64,000 bases of DNA from NCBI RefSeq assembly GCF_014202435.1, contig NZ_JACHGU010000007.1, forward strand, positions 1-64,000, given 5' to 3'. Below are positions 49,240 through 57,945 of the stretch, in pieces. How positions within the stretch are numbered: the stretch's first letter is position 1; each line of letters opens with the position of its first letter. This stretch comes from Pseudoxanthomonas broegbernensis. GTDB taxonomy: Bacteria > Pseudomonadota > Gammaproteobacteria > Xanthomonadales > Xanthomonadaceae. The notes under the pieces were generated by a model. The model ran no database searches and was not told the DNA's origin. It saw only the letters and a program-made list of their open reading frames with translations. Made by a program: the position numbers and the translations under genes.

Positions 49240-49337
49240 TTGTAGGGCCGGCTTCAGCCGACGACCGCCATGCCAGCATGCCGGCCATCCGTTACTCGCG
49301 TTACTCGCCGTGTCCCGGCTGAAGCCGGCCCCTACAA
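49240..49337. repeat. Paired inverted REP-like element (98 bp)
   Basis: The ends are inverted repeats: 49240-49260 (TTGTAGGGCCGGCTTCAGCCG) matches the complement of 49316-49337 with one extra G. Between them are a GCATGCCGGCC-rich part and a small direct repeat GTTACTCGC GTTACTCGC (49291-49308). Such paired elements (BIME/MITE-like) are usually spread by RAYT-type transposases. No gene in 48870-49392 other than the small RNA. Confidence 0.75.
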
Positions 49338-49392
49338 AAGGGATTGCGGACCCGCAGGTCGTGAAAGGAGCGGATGCAGACCGCCCCGGCCG

Positions 49393-50316
49393 CTATTCGG
49401 CCAGCCAGTCGCGCGGGACCAGGTAGTCCTGCAGCCGCGCCTCGGCGCTGCCCGCTCCCGGTTGGTAGCCGTATTCCCAGCGCACCCGCGGTGGCAGGCT
49501 CATCAGGATGGATTCGGCGCGCCCGCCGCTCTGCAGGCCGAACAGGGTGCCGCGGTCGTAGACCAGGTTGAACTCGACGTAGCGGCCGCGCCGGTAGAGC
49601 TGGAACTCGCGCTCGCGCTCGCCGTAGGGCGTGTCCCGGCGTCGCTCGACGATGGGCAGATAGGCATCGAGGAAGCCGTCGCCGACCGCGCGCAGGTAGG
49701 CGAAGTCGCGCCCGAAGTCCTCGTGCAGGTCGTCGAAGAACAGCCCGCCCACGCCGCGGGTCTCGTTGCGGTGCCTGAGGAAGAAGTAGTCGTCGCACCA
49801 GCGCTTGTGCTCGGCGTAGCGCTGCGGGCCGTAGGGCGCGCACAGGCCGGACGCGGTGCGGTGCCAGTGGGCCACGTCCTCGTCGAAGGGGTAGAACGGG
49901 GTCAGGTCGAAGCCGCCGCCGAACCACCAGGCCACCGTTTCCCCCTCGCGCTCGGCGCGGAAGTGGCGGACGTTGGCATGGGTGGTGGGCAGGTAGGGAT
50001 TGCGCGGATGGAACACCAGCGACACCCCGGCCGCGCGCCAGGACGCGCCGGCCAGCTCCGGCCGTGCCGCGCTGGCCGAGGGTGGCAGGCGGCTGCCGGA
50101 CACGTCGGAGAACCCGATGCCGGCCTGCTCGAACACCGCGCCCTCGCGCAGCACCCGGGTGCGCCCGCCGCCGGCATGCCCGCCGCCGCCGTCCGGGGTG
50201 CGGGTCCAGGCGTCCTCGGCGAAGCGGGCCTGGCCGTCGGCCGCCTCGATGGCCGCGCAGATGCGATCCTGCAGGCCGGTCAGATAGTCGCGTACGGCGT
50301 CGAAGTTCGGGTTCAT
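49393..50316 (-). CDS. hemF: Oxygen-dependent coproporphyrinogen III oxidase
   Basis: A 307-residue cytosolic enzyme decarboxylating coproporphyrinogen III to protoporphyrinogen IX with O2. Family blocks are intact: [66 protein letters not shown] and [19 protein letters not shown]. Full length. On the minus strand TAGAAT (50323-50328) ends exactly 6 nt before the ATG, so the mRNA should be leaderless. Confidence 0.97.
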   Translation of the reverse strand: MNPNFDAVRDYLTGLQDRICAAIEAADGQARFAEDAWTRTPDGGGGHAGGGRTRVLREGAVFEQAGIGFSDVSGSRLPPSASAARPELAGASWRAAGVSLVFHPRNPYLPTTHANVRHFRAEREGETVAWWFGGGFDLTPFYPFDEDVAHWHRTASGLCAPYGPQRYAEHKRWCDDYFFLRHRNETRGVGGLFFDDLHEDFGRDFAYLRAVGDGFLDAYLPIVERRRDTPYGEREREFQLYRRGRYVEFNLVYDRGTLFGLQSGGRAESILMSLPPRVRWEYGYQPGAGSAEARLQDYLVPRDWLAE

Positions 50317-50359
50317 GCCGGCATTCTAGCCGGGCCCCCGCAGCCTCCCTTGATCGCGA

Positions 50360-50923
50360 TCAAGCGGCCGGGCGGCGGAATTCGTCGCGCGCCGGCGCCG
50401 TGCACAGCTTCCAGGCGATCCAGCCGTGCAGCACCGCGAAGGCCACCGCGCCGACCAGGCCGGTGACGTAGGAGAGATAGCGGCTGGCCTGCATCTGGGC
50501 CAGGAATTCGCGGCCCTCCGGAGTGTCGATCATGTCCGCGGGGAACATCGCCTGCAGGGTGTCGAACACGTGGCCGATGGCGGCCAGGCCGGCGAAATTG
50601 AGCACCGCACCGCCGACCAGGAAGGCGATGAAGGTCCAGCGTGCCCATTCCCGGCGCCTCAGCAGGCCCCAGGAGGCGGCCAGGAACAGCGCCGACAGCA
50701 GCAGGCACAGCAGAGAGAGCGCCAGGCGCCATTCCAGCACCCAGACCACCCCGGCCGGCACCTCCGGCCGCTGCGCCAGCGTGGCCACCGCCGCATCCGG
50801 CATCAGCAGCGCCAGCAACGCCTGCGCCGCCGAGCCGGCCACGCCCAGCGCGCCCAGCAGCAGCGAGATCTTGGCCATCACGGTGACGAAGCCGGCGCGC
50901 GGCAGCGGAGGCGGGACGGTCAT
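50360..50923 (-). CDS. Four-segment membrane protein, unknown function
   Basis: A 187-residue protein with hydrophobic segments near 18-40 (ISLLLGALGVAGSAAQALLAL), 65-90 (WRLALSLLCLLLSALFLAASW), 95-120 (WARWTFIAFLVGGAVLNFAGLAAIG) and 148-172 (YVTGLVGAVAFAVLHGWIAWKL). A hydrophilic loop (MFPADMIDTPEGREFLAQM) lies before the last one. AGGA lies about 6 nt before ATG 50923. No family recognised; a conserved hypothetical of this lineage is likely. Confidence 0.72.
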   Translation of the reverse strand: MTVPPPLPRAGFVTVMAKISLLLGALGVAGSAAQALLALLMPDAAVATLAQRPEVPAGVVWVLEWRLALSLLCLLLSALFLAASWGLLRRREWARWTFIAFLVGGAVLNFAGLAAIGHVFDTLQAMFPADMIDTPEGREFLAQMQASRYLSYVTGLVGAVAFAVLHGWIAWKLCTAPARDEFRRPAA

Positions 50924-51086
50924 GGGCGATCCTGCACGGGCATGGGGACGTGCGCGGCATTGTGCCGGGCCGGCACGGGAGCGGGTATCCCGGCGGGCGG
51001 CTTGCCTGCGCCGCCCCGTGCCGCCAAGCTAACCGGCAACACAGGCAGGCGCCGCGCCTGCCGCAGGGGGAGCGGGCAAACCGCCG

Positions 51087-52496
51087 ATGTCAGCCGTCAT
51101 CCAGATTCACGCCCAGGCCACCGGCCGCCTGCCGCTGGCCAGCGGCGATCCCGACCGCGTCCTGGTCTTCGGCGGCGGTGCCGCGCCGGTACGGCTGGGC
51201 GGCTTCCTGGCGCAGGCGCACGCCCTGGCCGCGCGCCTGCCCGAGGGACGCCACATGGTCCCCCTGGTCGAGGACCGCCACCGTTTCCTGCTGGCGTTCT
51301 GCGCCGCTGCGCTGCGCGGGCAGTCATTGCTGCTGCCGCCCTCGGGCGCGCCCGGCACGGTGGCCGAGATCCTGCGGACCCATGCCGCCGCGGGCGCGTA
51401 CGGCCTGGGCGGGACGCCACTGGAACCGCCGGCCCGGCACGTCCCTTTGCCCGACCTGGGGCAGGCTGCGCCCTGTAATGGGGTGCCGCAGGTCGAGGCC
51501 GCCGCGCTGGCCGCGATCGGCTACACCTCCGGCAGCACTGGGCGGCCGCAGGCGCACGCCAAGACCTGGGCCGCTTTCGCCACCGGGACCGCGCAGAACC
51601 GGCTGGCGCTGGCCGACCTGTGGGGCGATGCGCAGCCGCAGATCGTGGCCACGGTGCCGCCCCAGCACATGTACGGCATGGAGCTGTCGGTGCTGCTGCC
51701 GCTGCTGGGAGGCGCGGCGGTCCATGCCGGCCGGCCGCTGCTGCCGGCGGACGTGGCCCGCGCCCTGGGCGAGGCCCGCGGCCCGCGGCTGCTGGTCACC
51801 ACGCCGGTGCACTTGTCTGCGCTGCTGCGTTCCGGAGTGGCACTGCCGCCGTTGGCCGGCCTCGTCTCGGCCACCGCACCGCTGTCGCCGGAACTGGCCG
51901 CGCAGGCCGAGGCGCGCTACGGCGGCCAGGTGCGCGAAATGTTCGGTTCCACCGAGACCTGCGTCTTCGCCTGCCGCCGCACGGCGCTGGAATCGCTGTG
52001 GAGGCCGATGCCCGGCGTGCGCCTGTGGCCGCAGCCCGATGGCACCCAGGTGCAGGCGCCGCACCTGCCCGCGCCGGTGGCCCTGGCCGACCTGGTCGAG
52101 ATGCACGAGGACGGCCGCTTCCGCCTGTGCGGGCGGCAGGCCGACCTGCTGGAGATCGCCGGCAAGCGCGCCTCGCTCGGCGACCTGACCCGGCGCCTGC
52201 TGGCCGTGTCCGGGGTGGAGGACGGCGTGGTCGTGCAACTGGACGCGGAGCGGGACGGCGATGTCGGCCGCATCGCCGCGCTGGCGGTGGCGCCGGGGCT
52301 GTCGGCCGCGGACATCGTCGCCGCCCTGCGCGGCTCGGTCGACCCGGTGTTCCTGCCGCGCCGGATGCGCCTGCTGCCGGCGTTGCCGCGCAACGCCACC
52401 GGCAAGCTGCGTCGCGATGCGTTGCTGGACCTGCTGAACGACGCGCCGGCACCGCATTCATCCTCCATCGCGGATGGCGGCGGCGGCGCGGCCTAG
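51087..52496 (+). CDS. xanA2: Acyl/aryl:ACP ligase of the xanthomonadin cluster (XanA2-like)
   Basis: A 469-residue ANL-superfamily adenylating enzyme. AIGYTSGSTGRPQAHAKTW is the P-loop-like A3 motif, MFGSTETCVFACR the A5 motif, GRFRLCGRQADLLEIAGKR the hinge region and LPRNATGKLRRDAL holds the catalytic Lys. Shorter than acyl-CoA synthetases, as aryl-polyene ligases are. In Xanthomonas XanA2 activates 3-hydroxybenzoate and loads it on the carrier protein XanC as the polyene starter. Neighbouring patatin gene follows within about 50 bp. Confidence 0.82.
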   Translation: MSAVIQIHAQATGRLPLASGDPDRVLVFGGGAAPVRLGGFLAQAHALAARLPEGRHMVPLVEDRHRFLLAFCAAALRGQSLLLPPSGAPGTVAEILRTHAAAGAYGLGGTPLEPPARHVPLPDLGQAAPCNGVPQVEAAALAAIGYTSGSTGRPQAHAKTWAAFATGTAQNRLALADLWGDAQPQIVATVPPQHMYGMELSVLLPLLGGAAVHAGRPLLPADVARALGEARGPRLLVTTPVHLSALLRSGVALPPLAGLVSATAPLSPELAAQAEARYGGQVREMFGSTETCVFACRRTALESLWRPMPGVRLWPQPDGTQVQAPHLPAPVALADLVEMHEDGRFRLCGRQADLLEIAGKRASLGDLTRRLLAVSGVEDGVVVQLDAERDGDVGRIAALAVAPGLSAADIVAALRGSVDPVFLPRRMRLLPALPRNATGKLRRDALLDLLNDAPAPHSSSIADGGGGAA

Positions 52497-52539
52497 AATC
52501 GCAGGGCCGCATCCCGTGGCGCCAGGCCCCGCCGATCCC

Positions 52540-53613
52540 GTGAACGTCTCCCAGCCGCCGTCTCCGCCGGTGCGCCTTGTGCGCCGCGCCGCACTGCCGT
52601 TTCTCGCCGGCCTGATGCTGGCCGCCTGCGGCGGTCCCCGGCCCGGGCCGCCGCCGGCACCGGCGGCGCCGCCCGCCGCGCAAGCCGATCCGGTGCTGCC
52701 GCCGCTGAAGATCGGCCTGGCGCTGGGTGGCGGCGCGGCCAAGGGCTTCGCCCATGTCGGCGTGATCAAGATGCTGGAGGCCAACGGCCTGCGCCCCGAC
52801 GTGGTGGCCGGGACCAGCGCCGGCAGCGTGGTCGGCGCGCTGTACGCCGGCGGCATGGACCCGTTCCTGCTGCAGGAGCGCGCGGTGGCGCTGGACGAGG
52901 CCAGCATCCGCGACGTGCGTCTGTTCTCCGGCGGCCTGGTGCAGGGCCTGAAGCTGCAGGAATACGTGAACGACCAGGTCGGCAAGCGCCCGATCGAGCG
53001 CCTGCGCAAGCCCTTCGCGGCGGTGGCCACGCGCCTGGAGACCGGCGAGCGCACGGTGTTCGTGCGCGGCAACACCGGCCAGGCGGTGCGCGCCTCCAGC
53101 AGCGTGCCGGGCGTGTTCGAGCCGGTGACCATCGGCGATTACCAGTACGTGGACGGCGGCGTGGTCAGCCCGGTGCCGGTGGACGCGGCGCGCCAGCTCG
53201 GCGCGGACTTCGTCATCGCCGTGGACATCTCCAACAAGGCCGGCGGCCGCCGCCCGGACGGCATGCTCGGCATCGTCAACCAGTCCATCGCGATCATGGG
53301 CCAGCGCCTGGGCGAGCAGGAGCTGGCGCGCGCCGACGCGGTGATCCGGCCGAAGGTGCTGGAGTTCGGCTCGGCCGATTTCAGCCGCCGCAACCAGGCG
53401 ATCCTGGAAGGCGAGAAGGCCGCGCTGGCGGCGCTGCCGCAGATCCGCGCGGGGCTGGAAACGCTGCAGGCGCAGCGCCTTCGGCAGGCGCGCGAACAAC
53501 AGGCGCGCATGGCGGCGCAGCGCGCGGCCGCCGAGGCGCCGGCATGCGACGAGGACGGCTCGCGCTGGAACCCGTTCCGGCGCAAGGACGGTACCTGCGC
53601 GGCGTCGCGCTAG
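52540..53613 (+). CDS. Patatin-like phospholipase lipoprotein
   Basis: A 357-residue lipid hydrolase. After a lipoprotein signal (ALPFLAGLMLAAC lipobox) and a Pro/Ala linker, the patatin domain shows the oxyanion loop GLALGGGAAKGFAHVGV, the nucleophile GTSAGSVVG and the dyad Asp in YVDGGVVSPVP. It resembles RssA/YchK-type bacterial patatins. GTG 52540 gives the neatest signal peptide; GTG 52516 is an alternative. A TAGAAT box is at 52494-52499. It lies between the XanA2-like gene and an IS481 remnant that starts 2 bp after its stop. Role in pigment synthesis is not established. Confidence 0.88.
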   Translation: MNVSQPPSPPVRLVRRAALPFLAGLMLAACGGPRPGPPPAPAAPPAAQADPVLPPLKIGLALGGGAAKGFAHVGVIKMLEANGLRPDVVAGTSAGSVVGALYAGGMDPFLLQERAVALDEASIRDVRLFSGGLVQGLKLQEYVNDQVGKRPIERLRKPFAAVATRLETGERTVFVRGNTGQAVRASSSVPGVFEPVTIGDYQYVDGGVVSPVPVDAARQLGADFVIAVDISNKAGGRRPDGMLGIVNQSIAIMGQRLGEQELARADAVIRPKVLEFGSADFSRRNQAILEGEKAALAALPQIRAGLETLQAQRLRQAREQQARMAAQRAAAEAPACDEDGSRWNPFRRKDGTCAASR

Positions 53614-53614
53614 C

Positions 53615-53790
53615 TGTGATCTCTCAGTAGGTTGTTCATCCGGGGTGATCCCGGAAGACTGGAGGTGCGACCCAACCAGCCCCCCAGGAGCCCCGGATGA
53701 ACCTGCATAAACATGCCCGTCTTACGCCTCGCGGTCGAGCCCTGCTTGTCGAGCGGGTGATCAATCACGGCCTGCGGGTCGAGGAGGCCG
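53615..53790 (+). mobile_element. Remnant of an IS481-family insertion sequence (left end)
   Basis: The segment starts TGTGATCTCTCAGTAGG, resembling an IS481-type terminal repeat, then the leader and the first codons of an IS481 transposase. Homology ends near 53790; the rest of the element, including its right end, is missing. It is wedged between the patatin stop (53613) and the end of the convergent serine-hydrolase gene (53816). Exact right boundary is uncertain. Confidence 0.75.
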
Positions 53791-53852
53791 CCACCCTGCC
53801 GGCGTGGCCGGCGCCTCACTCCCGCGGCGCGGCCGCCGAGGTGTCGTGGTAG
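53697..53852 (+). pseudogene. Truncated IS481-family transposase, N-terminal fragment
   Basis: ATG 53697 begins MNLHKHARLTPRGRALLVER, the standard start of IS481-family transposases, followed by a first part of the helix-turn-helix region (VINHGLRVEEAA). After about 33 residues the frame runs into unrelated sequence and stops at TAG 53850-53852, overlapping the antisense end of the serine hydrolase gene. More than 85% of the normal ~320-residue protein, including the DDE catalytic domain, is absent, so it cannot transpose. Confidence 0.82.
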
Positions 53853-55114
53853 TACACCGCGTCGCGGAAGGCCTTGTGCAGCGGCACCTTGCCGAATGGC
53901 AGCCACTGCGCGAACAGCACCGCGGCGATGTCGTTGGTCGGGTCCACCCAGAACAGCGTGTTCGCCGCGCCGTCCCAGAAGAACTCGCCCACCTCGCCGG
54001 ATGCCTCGGCCGCGTTCTTCGGCGGCGCGATGCGCACCGCGAAGTCGATGCCGAAGCCCACCTGGCCCTTGCCCGGCAGCCAGGAGGTGTCGGTGGCCGC
54101 GGCGGGCAGCGCATCGCTGGCCATCAGCCGTACGGTGGCCGGCTTCAGCAGGCGAGCGCCGTCCAGCTCGCCGCCGTTGCCCAGCATCCGGGCGAAGCGC
54201 ATGTAGTCGTCGAGGGTGGAGGTCAGCCCCCAGCTTCCGGGCTTGAGCGCGGTCTCGCGGGCGTTGAGCTTGTAGGCCTCCGCGTCGGGGATGCGGGTCA
54301 TCACCCCGTCGTCGCTGCGCAGGTACAGCGCGGCCACGCGCGGCCAGTCGCCGGCGCGGATGGTGTAGCGGGTGTCCTTCATCTTCAGCGGATCGAACAC
54401 CCGGCGCTGCAGGTAGCGGTCGAACGGCTGCCCGGACAGCACTTCCACCAGCCGCGCCTGCACGTCCACCGCCGGCGAATAGAGCCAGCGCGTGCCCGGC
54501 GCGTACAGCAGCGGCACGGTGGCCAGGCGGCGGCTCATCTCCTCCAGGGTGTTGCCGAAGTTCTCCGGGTCGGCCTGGCGGTACAGCAGGCCCACCGGGC
54601 CGGAATCGCCGTTGCCGCCGACGAAGCCGGCGGTATGGCGCAGCAGGTCGCGGACCAGGATCGGCCGCGGCGGCGCCACCAGCAGCGGCTGGCCCTTGAC
54701 GTCGGTGCCGGCGTGGACGCGCACGTCGGCGAACTCCGGCAGGTACTTGGCCAGCGGGTCGTCGAGCTGGAACTTGCCCTGCTCGTACAACTGCATCAGC
54801 GCCACGCCGGTGACCGGCTTGGTCATGGAGAAGATCTGCACGATGGTGTCGCGCGCTATCGGCCGGCCGGCCTCGCGGTCGGCCAGGCCGAAGCTGCCGA
54901 AGTAGGCCTCGCGCCCGTCCTGCCAGACCAGTGCGGAAACGCCGACCAGGCTGCCGGCGTCCACCAGCCCGCCCAGGGCCTCGTCGATGCGTTGTGGCTC
55001 GATGCGCGCCACGTCGGCGGCACCGGAACCATCCGGCGGGAGGGCCGTGGCCGGCAACGACGCCGCGGCGAGGATCAGGACGGACAGCAAAGCGGTCAGG
55101 CGCGGATGGATCAT
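53816..55114 (-). CDS. Exported beta-lactamase-family serine hydrolase
   Basis: A 432-residue class C/esterase-like protein (EstB, S12 type). Signal peptide MIHPRLTALLSVLILAAASL with cleavage near ATA. The active-site SxxK is SMTK in IVQIFSMTKPVTGVAL, the YxN-equivalent is YSP in RWLYSPAVDVQ, and the third motif near FFWDGAANTLFWVD resembles W-G-(G/A)-x in esterases rather than KTG, so it is more likely a peptidase or esterase than a true beta-lactamase. AGAGGGG lies 6 nt before ATG 55114. It splits the xanthomonadin cluster and faces the IS481 remnant. Confidence 0.87.
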   Translation of the reverse strand: MIHPRLTALLSVLILAAASLPATALPPDGSGAADVARIEPQRIDEALGGLVDAGSLVGVSALVWQDGREAYFGSFGLADREAGRPIARDTIVQIFSMTKPVTGVALMQLYEQGKFQLDDPLAKYLPEFADVRVHAGTDVKGQPLLVAPPRPILVRDLLRHTAGFVGGNGDSGPVGLLYRQADPENFGNTLEEMSRRLATVPLLYAPGTRWLYSPAVDVQARLVEVLSGQPFDRYLQRRVFDPLKMKDTRYTIRAGDWPRVAALYLRSDDGVMTRIPDAEAYKLNARETALKPGSWGLTSTLDDYMRFARMLGNGGELDGARLLKPATVRLMASDALPAAATDTSWLPGKGQVGFGIDFAVRIAPPKNAAEASGEVGEFFWDGAANTLFWVDPTNDIAAVLFAQWLPFGKVPLHKAFRDAVYYHDTSAAAPRE

Positions 55115-55370
55115 CGTATTCCCCTCTCGGATTCGTGCTCGGCGGCCGGGCGCGCGCATCGCGGCGCGGTGGCGGCGGGGAGCTGGCCGCAGTATGGCAG
55201 CGCGCGGTGCGACCGGCGGCAATGGTTGCCGATGAGACCTGGGGCCTGGGTCCGCCTGGCCGCCGCGTCGGCCTGTCCTGTGGCATCCACGAGGCGCGTG
55301 TTGCGAGCATCCGATCGTACGATGGCCAAGCCGGCCCGGGGCCAGCGCGATCCGTCGCCGGACCGGCCGG

Positions 55371-56480
55371 CTACGGCTCGCCGGGGGCCGGCCCGTGCAC
55401 GCCGTCGATCTCCACCAGCAGTTCGCTGCGGCATACCTGGGCATGCAGCAGCAGGCGCTGCACCGACGGGTCCAGGCGGGATTCCAGCCGCGCGGCGACG
55501 TCGCCGACGTCGCCGCGGTCGCGGACGTAGACCTTGAGCAGGCTGCCGGCGCCGAGGGTGGCCGGCAGGTCGGGCGATTGGTGCCGGGCGGCGGCGATCA
55601 GGCTGTGGAGATTGGCCAGCGTCTCGTCCGCCTGCGCCGCCGCCGAGCCGGAATGGAGCGAGGCATGGCCGACGATGGCGGCCGTACCCGACAGCAGCAG
55701 CGGCATGGCCGCGCCATCGGGCGGCAGCATCGCGCGGGCGAAGCTGGGCGGCTGCGGCCCGTACTGGCGCGGGTAGCGGTAGGCGCTGACCTGGCGCGGA
55801 TTCTCCACCGGCGTGCCCGGCGTGCGCGATGCCAGCCAATACACCTGCAGTCGACGCCGGCCGTCGCAACGGCCGATGGCGGTGGCCGCCGGCAACCGCG
55901 CCGCATCCATCTCGCCCAGGCCGGCGGCGCGGCCCACGCAGAATTGCCGGTAGCGTTCCTCGTCGCTTTCGCCCAGGGTGATGGCGTCCATGTAGTTCCA
56001 CACGCGCAGCAGGTGCGGCATGCCGCACTCGGCCAGCGAAGCGATCATGCGCGCATAGGCCTGGCTGGCCGCGGCGCCGATGCCGGCATCCGGCTCTTCG
56101 ATCTCCAGCGCGGCGAACAGCAGGTCCCCGTCGCTGGACCAGGCCACGCCGTCGCGGCGGCCGGCGGCCACCGGCGACCGGGTGCGCCAGACCTCGATCC
56201 AGGGCGGCGTCCCCGGCAGGGGTTCCAGCGGCACCCTCAGCCAGCGCGGGTCGTCGCCCGCGTCTGGTGCGTCCTGGCCGAAGCCGAACACCGCCAGCAC
56301 GCGTTCGTCGGCCAGTTGCCGCGGCAGCGTGTCCGCGGGCGCATAGAAGACCTGCAGATGCGGCAGGGAGGTGCTGCGGTTTCCCGCCAACGGCGGTGCC
56401 CGCCCGCCCGGGCCCTCGCCCTCGACTGCCGCGCCCGCCGTCGATGCGGGCGCTGGATTCGTCGATGCGGTGCGGGTCAT
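55371..56480 (-). CDS. xanB2: XanB2-type chorismatase (3-/4-hydroxybenzoate synthase)
   Basis: A 369-residue chorismatase of the FkbO/Hyg5/XanB2 group. In xanthomonads XanB2 converts chorismate to 3-hydroxybenzoate (xanthomonadin starter) and 4-hydroxybenzoate (also for ubiquinone). The hallmark HLLRVWNYMDAITLGESDE then ERYRQFCVGRAAGL holds the active-site Arg and Glu; WLASRTPGTPVENPRQVSAYRYP is the second conserved block. The C-terminal third (VGHASLHSGSAAAQADETLANL) has a RidA/YjgF-like fold. It is transcribed divergently from the carrier-protein operon. Residues 1-35 form a low-complexity leader; the ATG has no clear ribosome-binding site. Confidence 0.9.
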   Translation of the reverse strand: MTRTASTNPAPASTAGAAVEGEGPGGRAPPLAGNRSTSLPHLQVFYAPADTLPRQLADERVLAVFGFGQDAPDAGDDPRWLRVPLEPLPGTPPWIEVWRTRSPVAAGRRDGVAWSSDGDLLFAALEIEEPDAGIGAAASQAYARMIASLAECGMPHLLRVWNYMDAITLGESDEERYRQFCVGRAAGLGEMDAARLPAATAIGRCDGRRRLQVYWLASRTPGTPVENPRQVSAYRYPRQYGPQPPSFARAMLPPDGAAMPLLLSGTAAIVGHASLHSGSAAAQADETLANLHSLIAAARHQSPDLPATLGAGSLLKVYVRDRGDVGDVAARLESRLDPSVQRLLLHAQVCRSELLVEIDGVHGPAPGEP

Positions 56481-56613
56481 TCGGCGGAAACCGGGGTGCG
56501 AGGGCGGGTCCGGGATGATAACTCGGCCCCACGCCGGCCGCGTTCGGGCTTGCGCGGCAGCGGCCGATGCCGGATCGTTGCCGGCCTGCAATGTCTTCGG
56601 AAGGGAAACCGCA

Positions 56614-56883
56614 ATGCCGCAGCAGACCGACGCCGAGCGCGAGCTGGCCGAACTCCTGGTGGAAAGCCTGAACCTGGAGGGCATGGACCCGCACGGGATC
56701 GATCCGGAGGCGCCGTTGTTCAACGAGGGCCTGGGCCTGGATTCGATCGATGCGCTGGAGTTGTCGCTGGCCATCGGCAAGCGCTACGGCGTGCAATTGC
56801 GTTCGGAAGGCGAGGACGACCGCCGCATCTTCGGGTCGCTGCGCGCGTTGTCGGCCCATGTCCAGTCGCAACGCGCCGGCTGA
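56614..56883 (+). CDS. xanC: Acyl carrier protein of the xanthomonadin cluster
   Basis: An 89-residue carrier protein. GLGLDSIDALELSLAI carries the phosphopantetheine Ser in the canonical DS(I/L) motif; flanking helices LAELLVESLNLE and YGVQLRSEGEDDRR complete the four-helix fold. It is not the housekeeping AcpP, which lies in the fab cluster elsewhere. In the pathway it carries 3-hydroxybenzoate and the growing polyene. GGAAGGGAA is the ribosome-binding site. Its last 26 bp overlap the next gene. Confidence 0.9.
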   Translation: MPQQTDAERELAELLVESLNLEGMDPHGIDPEAPLFNEGLGLDSIDALELSLAIGKRYGVQLRSEGEDDRRIFGSLRALSAHVQSQRAG

Positions 56884-57622
56884 AACGCCGGCCGCGGCGG
56901 TGGGTCCCGCGCCGTCGCTGCGCGACCCGGCCGAGGCGCTGGTGCTGCCTGCGCAGGCGGCGCTGGGCGTGGCCTACCCGTTCCTCGCCCACGCCGCCGC
57001 CATCCAGGGCAGCGGCTGGGCGGCGCTGGCGCTGGCCGACCTGGTGCTGTTGGTGCTGGCCGGACCTCTGCTGCATCGGCGGGCGTGGGCGCTGGCGTTG
57101 TTGGTGGCGCTGCTGGCGGGGCTGGCATGGCTGGTCGGCACGTCCTGGCCGGACTTGCTGCTGCTCGCGCCGCCGGTGCTGTTCACCGGCTGGCTGGCGT
57201 GGTGGTTCGCGCGCAGCCTGCGCGAGGGGCGCACGCCGCTGGTATCCCGAATCGTGGCCGCGCTGTACGCGCGCGCGGGCTGGGCGACGTCGCCGCCGCT
57301 GCTGGCCTATGCGCGCAGCCTGACCGCGGCCTGGGCCGCGCTGCTGGCCTTCCTGACCCTGGCCAATGCGGCGCTGGCCCTGTGCGCCGTGCCGGGCGGG
57401 GCGCTGCATGCGCTCGGTCGCGTGCCGTGGGTGGCGGTATCGCACACGGCCTGGTCGTGGTTCGCCAACCTGCTCAACTACGGCGTGGTCGGCGGCTTCA
57501 TGGCCGGCGAATTCCTCTATCGCAAGCGCCGCTTCCCGCAGCGGCCCTACCGCAATGCGGCGCAGTTCGTACGCCAGATGGCCGGCCTGGGCCCGGCGTT
57601 CTGGCGCGACCTGCTGCGCTGA
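56858..57622 (+). CDS. COG4648-type polytopic membrane protein of the aryl-polyene cluster
   Basis: A 254-residue inner-membrane protein with about six segments (WAALALADLVLLVLAGPLL, WALALLVALLAGLAWLVG, LAFLTLANAALALCAV and others) and a C-terminal family signature YGVVGGFMAGEFLYRKRRFP. Genes of this type accompany aryl-polyene ketosynthases and acyltransferases in APE clusters. The start overlaps the carrier-protein gene by 26 bp in another frame. Role in assembly or membrane tethering of the pigment complex is inferred from context. Confidence 0.82.
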   Translation: MSSRNAPAETPAAAVGPAPSLRDPAEALVLPAQAALGVAYPFLAHAAAIQGSGWAALALADLVLLVLAGPLLHRRAWALALLVALLAGLAWLVGTSWPDLLLLAPPVLFTGWLAWWFARSLREGRTPLVSRIVAALYARAGWATSPPLLAYARSLTAAWAALLAFLTLANAALALCAVPGGALHALGRVPWVAVSHTAWSWFANLLNYGVVGGFMAGEFLYRKRRFPQRPYRNAAQFVRQMAGLGPAFWRDLLR

Positions 57623-57657
57623 GCGCGCCGCCGTGATCGGGCGATTATGCTTGGGCC

Positions 57658-57945
57658 ATGCGCTTCGCCGTTCCCCACGACCATCCCTGCCTGGCCGGGC
57701 ACTTCCCCGGGTGCCCACTGGTGCCCGGCGTGGTGGTGCTGGAGCGCGTGCTGGAGGCCATCGAGGCCGAATGCGGCCGGGTGGGCGCGCTGTGCCTGCC
57801 GCAGGTGAAGTTCCTGCGGCCGCTGCTGCCGGGCCAGGAAGCGGAGGTGGTGCTGGCCGGGACCGCGCCGCGCTGGCGCTTCGAGGTCCGCGGCGCCGTG
57901 GGCCCGCTGGCGCGCGGGGAGATACGGATCGGTGGGCATGATTGA
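57658..57945 (+). CDS. Hotdog-fold 3-hydroxyacyl-ACP dehydratase (FabZ-like)
   Basis: A 95-residue single hotdog domain. VPHDHPCLAGHFPGCPLVPGVV contains the FabA/FabZ catalytic His and the HFPG-x-P-x-x-PG signature. Short compared with FabZ (~150) but usual for the APE-cluster dehydratase. It would dehydrate the beta-hydroxyacyl intermediate to form each double bond of the polyene. A TATGCT box ends 6 nt before the ATG, possibly an internal promoter. Confidence 0.88.
   Translation: MRFAVPHDHPCLAGHFPGCPLVPGVVVLERVLEAIEAECGRVGALCLPQVKFLRPLLPGQEAEVVLAGTAPRWRFEVRGAVGPLARGEIRIGGHD

Noticed and set aside
49010-49288. A 92-residue open frame on the minus strand behind polA.
   Set aside because: It runs antisense across the small RNA and the palindromic element, with no ribosome-binding site or recognisable domain.
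53816-55114. A true beta-lactamase conferring resistance.
   Set aside because: The KTG triad is not seen; YSP and WDGA motifs point to an esterase/peptidase of the same fold.
53610-55310. An Arg-rich open frame antisense/alternate to the serine hydrolase.
   Set aside because: Shadow of the SMTK-containing gene in another frame; composition is not protein-like.
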